The notes beneath the pieces are model-generated. The model saw nothing but the letters and a program-made list of their open reading frames with translations, did not search any database and was not told the origin of the DNA. 6,293 bases of DNA from Syntrophomonadaceae bacterium (GTDB lineage: Bacteria; Bacillota; Dethiobacteria; DTU022), in assembly GCA_007126465.1 (NCBI GenBank), contig SLBE01000240.1, positions 1 to 6,293 of the forward strand, given 5' to 3'. Below are positions 4,987 to 6,293 of this stretch, one piece after another. The first letter of the stretch is position 1; the number at the start of each line of letters is the position of its first letter. Both the position numbers and the translations under genes were made by a program.

Positions 4987-5229
4987 ATGCGTAAGGTTAC
5001 AATCTCCGGAAAAGGACAAATAGCTATACCAGCAGAGCTGCGGCGGCGCTATGACCTGAAAAAAGGCGATCAGTTAATACTAAGGGAAAACGAGGATAGT
5101 ATAATACTGTGCCCACTGGCAGAAAAACCGCTGTTGCAGTTGAGAGGTAAGTATAAAGATGATCAGGAAGAAGCTTTAAGCAAGCAGCTGCTTAAGGATA
5201 GATCGGTGGAGCGGGAGAAGGATAAATGA
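4987..5229 (+). CDS. AbrB/SpoVT-type antitoxin (VapB-like)
   Basis: The 80-residue protein has a swapped-hairpin AbrB domain at residues 1-45 (MRKVTISGKGQIAIPAELRR, then YDLKKGDQLILRENEDSIIL), which binds DNA as a dimer, followed by a charged helical tail (about 52-80, LRGKYKDDQEEALSKQL) of the kind that wraps around a PIN-domain toxin. This is the layout of VapB antitoxins. The frame stays open upstream to a GTG at 4861, but GGAGG at 4974-4978 lies 8 bases before ATG 4987 and the domain begins exactly there, so 4987 is chosen. The stop overlaps the start of the VapC remnant as ATGA (5226-5229), the normal coupled arrangement. The antitoxin looks intact while its toxin is not, so it may persist only as an autorepressor or as protection against a related VapC encoded elsewhere. 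Confidence 0.9.
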   Translation: MRKVTISGKGQIAIPAELRRRYDLKKGDQLILRENEDSIILCPLAEKPLLQLRGKYKDDQEEALSKQLLKDRSVEREKDK

Positions 5230-5373
5230 AAAATGTAGTTTTTGATTCCTATGCCCTCCTGGAATTGTTTTGTCCTGGCCCTGGCATTTGATGAAAAGGC
5301 TTCAATTGTAACGGGGGATCCGGAAATAATTAAGGCGGCAGAAGAAAATGAGTTAACGGTTATTGAGATCTAA
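5226..5373 (+). pseudogene. VapC-type PIN toxin gene with internal deletion
   Basis: VapC toxins are about 130-residue PIN-domain RNases with four conserved acids. The start is intact and coupled to the antitoxin: MKNVVFDSYALLELF contains the first acidic position (D7). After about 15 codons the frame leaves the family, reads CPGPGI and stops at TGA 5289-5291. From about 5278 another frame gives a clean PIN C-terminus, ALAFDEKASIVTGDPEIIKA and onward to NELTVIEI with stop TAA 5371-5373, including the TGDPE motif. About 85 central residues carrying the other catalytic acids are missing. Two adjacent copies of CCTGGC (5274-5285) sit at the join, so deletion between short repeats is a fair guess. 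No functional toxin can be made. Confidence 0.85.
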
Positions 5374-5379
5374 ACTTAA

Positions 5380-5505
5380 GAGAGGTATAAATGTACAGTT
5401 GATGAAGAACTTTCTTACGATTTCACCGAAAGTATTCGCATGAAGTATTATGACTTAAAACCATTTTGGAGAGAAAACCTGCAGGACCTTTTAACTTTGC
5501 ACTAG
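5380..5505 (+). pseudogene. coding-like relic of unknown gene (contains repeat copy 2)
   Basis: This open stretch of 41 codons ends at TAG 5503-5505. It reads on from a stop without a proper start and includes TVDEELSYDFTESIR followed by MKYYDLKPFWRENLQDLL. The second part (5440-5493) is the better-preserved partner of the relic behind the HEPN gene (4409-4462), and the mostly third-position differences support a coding origin. The composition looks like a real protein C-terminus. An ATG at 5440 would give only 21 residues with no good binding site. I do not recognise the family. Palindromic repeat copy E follows, as copy C follows the first relic. Confidence 0.45.
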
Positions 5506-5506
5506 C

Positions 5507-5537
5507 ATGACAGAAAGTGTACGGCACCGGTTGTCTA
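5507..5537. repeat. palindromic repeat copy E
   Basis: About 26 of 31 bases match the dispersed repeat. The core AAAGTGTACGGCACCGGTTG is intact and the ends are slightly altered. It begins two bases after the stop of the coding-like relic. Confidence 0.7.
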
Positions 5538-5581
5538 GTTTCCCCGGCTAACTTTATAACTTCTTTGTTAAAGGGAAACTA
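5536..5581. repeat. 9-bp perfect inverted repeat next to copy E
   Basis: TAGTTTCCC (5536-5544) and GGGAAACTA (5573-5581) are exact inverted repeats 28 bases apart, with a weaker inner CTTTA/TAAAG pair (5552-5556, 5569-5573). No T-run follows. It begins at the edge of copy E, so it may be part of a larger element or a fold between copies E and F. Confidence 0.55.
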
Positions 5582-5613
5582 AGGCAAAAGGGTGAGACAG
5601 GGGCAGAAGCAAT

Positions 5614-5644
5614 GTGACAAAAAGTGTAAGGTACCGGTTAATTG
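5614..5644. repeat. palindromic repeat copy F
   Basis: About 23 of 31 bases match. The left half GTGACAAAAAGTGT is perfect and TACCGGTTA keeps most of the core, but the right end is lost. From here to 5784 I see no supported gene. A 33-codon open stretch ending at 5779 (tail YEGPLLKERKSFK) has no start and no clear family. Confidence 0.65.
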
Positions 5645-5784
5645 CCAGTTGTCGTATCATGGCTTCTATCAGCATAAGCGCAAAGTGGCATAGCCGGCAT
5701 CAAACTGGTCATTAGCACCTTGGAACATAGCTTAAGTTATGAAGGACCATTATTGAAGGAAAGAAAGTCTTTTAAATGAAACGG

Positions 5785-6030
5785 TTAAAAAGGGTTTCGG
5801 GTAACCAGGTCATCGATGCACTGGCCGCTATTTAAATCTTCTGTCCACAAGATTTTACAACCCATCTGCTGAGCGTTGATGACTATCATCGCGTCCCAAA
5901 AGGAAAAGCCGTTATTTTTCTCCAGCTCAACTGCTTTTTGCAGGTCTTCCAGTGAAGGTCGGTGCATGTGCCATTGTCCCAGGTCGGTAATAATCGATTC
6001 ATTGACAAAGCTTTCCATTATCTGTATCAT
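5785..6030 (-). pseudogene. PIN-domain toxin (VapC-like), N-terminus missing
   Basis: The 81 codons read as the C-terminal part of a PIN RNase of roughly 135 residues: NESIITDLGQW, then a helix PSLEDLQKAVELEKNNGF, then FSFWDAMIV with the conserved Asp (D46), then GCKILWTEDLNSGQ with E64 and D65, and a typical end VTRNPF. The first 55-60 residues, including the opening DTN/D-type metal-binding Asp, are absent. An in-frame TGA lies one codon upstream of the first ATG, and no other minus-strand frame upstream to the window end resembles a PIN start. The nominal ATG has no convincing ribosome binding site and is probably only an internal Met. No antitoxin accompanies it. It is a different PIN subgroup from the VapC remnant at 5226-5373, so it is not the missing half of that gene. 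Confidence 0.8.
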
Positions 6031-6051
6031 GTTTCATATCATGAACATTGG

Positions 6052-6076
6052 AGCCCTTATGGTAAGCCCTTATGGA
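6052..6076. repeat. 13-bp tandem repeat at the broken end of the PIN gene
   Basis: AGCCCTTATGG occurs at 6052-6062 and 6065-6075. With spacers this is two 13-bp units matching at 12 of 13 positions. It lies about 20 bases from where PIN similarity ends and may mark the rearrangement that removed the N-terminus. TATCATG is also repeated nearby (6025-6042). Confidence 0.75.
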
Positions 6077-6180
6077 AGAAGAACACTACTCAGCGCCACA
6101 TCATGATTCTAATCTAACCGCAGGAAATGATAATGCTTTGCTTTGGATCTGTTGATCTCGTAAGGTTTAGATCGGGACCA

Positions 6181-6209
6181 CACCCCTGAAATGTTGTATA
6201 ATAGGGGTG
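6181..6209 (+). promoter_or_regulatory. -10 box flanked by inverted repeat: promoter/operator of the edge gene
   Basis: TATAAT (6197-6202) is a perfect -10, while the -35 region (GGGACC near 6174) is poor. CACCCCT (6181-6187) and AGGGGTG (6203-6209) are exact inverted repeats that bracket the -10. A dimeric repressor bound there would block the promoter, which is typical of autoregulated toxin-antitoxin operons. Confidence 0.6.
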
Positions 6210-6225
6210 GAGGGAGTGCAGCCAA

Positions 6226-6293
6226 ATGAAAACTATCGAAGAAATTAAACAAAAGATTCGAGAGGACCAACAAGTATATAAAGATCAATACAA
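6226..6293 (+). CDS. 5' end of a gene, possibly an MNT nucleotidyltransferase (partial)
   Basis: Only the first 22 codons are in the window: MKTIEEIKQKI, then REDQQVYKDQY, cut off by the window end. GGGAG at 6212-6216 gives a 9-base spacing to the ATG, and a promoter with a palindromic operator lies directly upstream, so the start is well supported. The pattern, a short Lys/Glu-rich helix with EIKxKI followed by a second helix ending in a Tyr, resembles the N-terminus of MNT-domain nucleotidyltransferases, in which a GIFGSY-type motif would follow within about ten residues. That motif is outside the window, so the family is a guess from the helix and from the neighbourhood. If right, this would be a second, apparently intact nucleotidyltransferase antitoxin beside the decayed one at 3510-3994. 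Confidence 0.5.
   Translation, partial: MKTIEEIKQKIREDQQVYKDQY

Noticed and set aside
5678..5779. 33-codon open stretch ending in YEGPLLKERKSFK
   Set aside because: It has no start codon, no binding site and no clear family. The end faintly recalls the C-terminus of some CoA-pathway enzymes, but it is too short to claim.
5876..6106. Plus-strand frame over the truncated PIN gene
   Set aside because: It has a low-complexity Ser-rich translation and no binding site, while the opposite strand carries clear PIN motifs.

Overview
The window looks like a low-to-mid GC Firmicute, most likely a Clostridia/Peptococcaceae-type bacterium. This rests on strong GGAGG ribosome binding sites, a TTG start on the PHP gene, a CpsB/YwqE-type phosphatase and a typical Gram-positive MurC. 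The genus cannot be fixed from the sequence alone. Two kinds of DNA alternate. Two GC-rich genes with many C-ending codons (murC, 3-1394; the PHP-family phosphatase, 1913-2734) look like settled chromosome. The rest is AT-richer, full of small genes, repeats and broken genes.

Layout: murC; a 244-base spacer with two perfect hairpins and a strong extended -10 promoter; an orphan HicB-type antitoxin gene (1639-1851); the PHP phosphatase with a terminator behind it; a convergent minus-strand coiled-coil gene with four 42-bp internal repeats (2808-3263); a HEPN/MNT (HepT/MntA-type) toxin-antitoxin pair (3510-4406) in which the nucleotidyltransferase is frameshifted by an exact 17-bp tandem duplication and the HEPN active-site His is replaced by Tyr; a 54-residue basic protein with its own promoter (4605-4769); a VapB-type AbrB antitoxin (4987-5229) followed by a VapC/PIN gene that has lost its whole middle (5226-5373); a repeat-rich stretch; an N-terminally truncated PIN gene on the minus strand (5785-6030); and at the right edge the promoter and first 22 codons of another gene (6226 onward) whose start resembles nucleotidyltransferase antitoxins.

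The main story is a toxin-antitoxin graveyard. Four remnants lie within about 4.4 kb (HicB without HicA, MNT/HEPN, VapBC, lone PIN), and in each the toxin is absent, internally deleted, truncated or missing its catalytic residue, while the HicB and VapB antitoxins remain intact. Threaded through the same region are at least six copies of a 31-bp imperfect palindrome (ends GTGACAA/TTGTCAC). Two of these copies are preceded by a second repeat of about 60 bp that looks like the tail of a once-coding sequence. I see no intact transposase, tRNA, rRNA or CRISPR array. Nothing here proves a new working system. The decay pattern and the repeat family are the parts worth following up.
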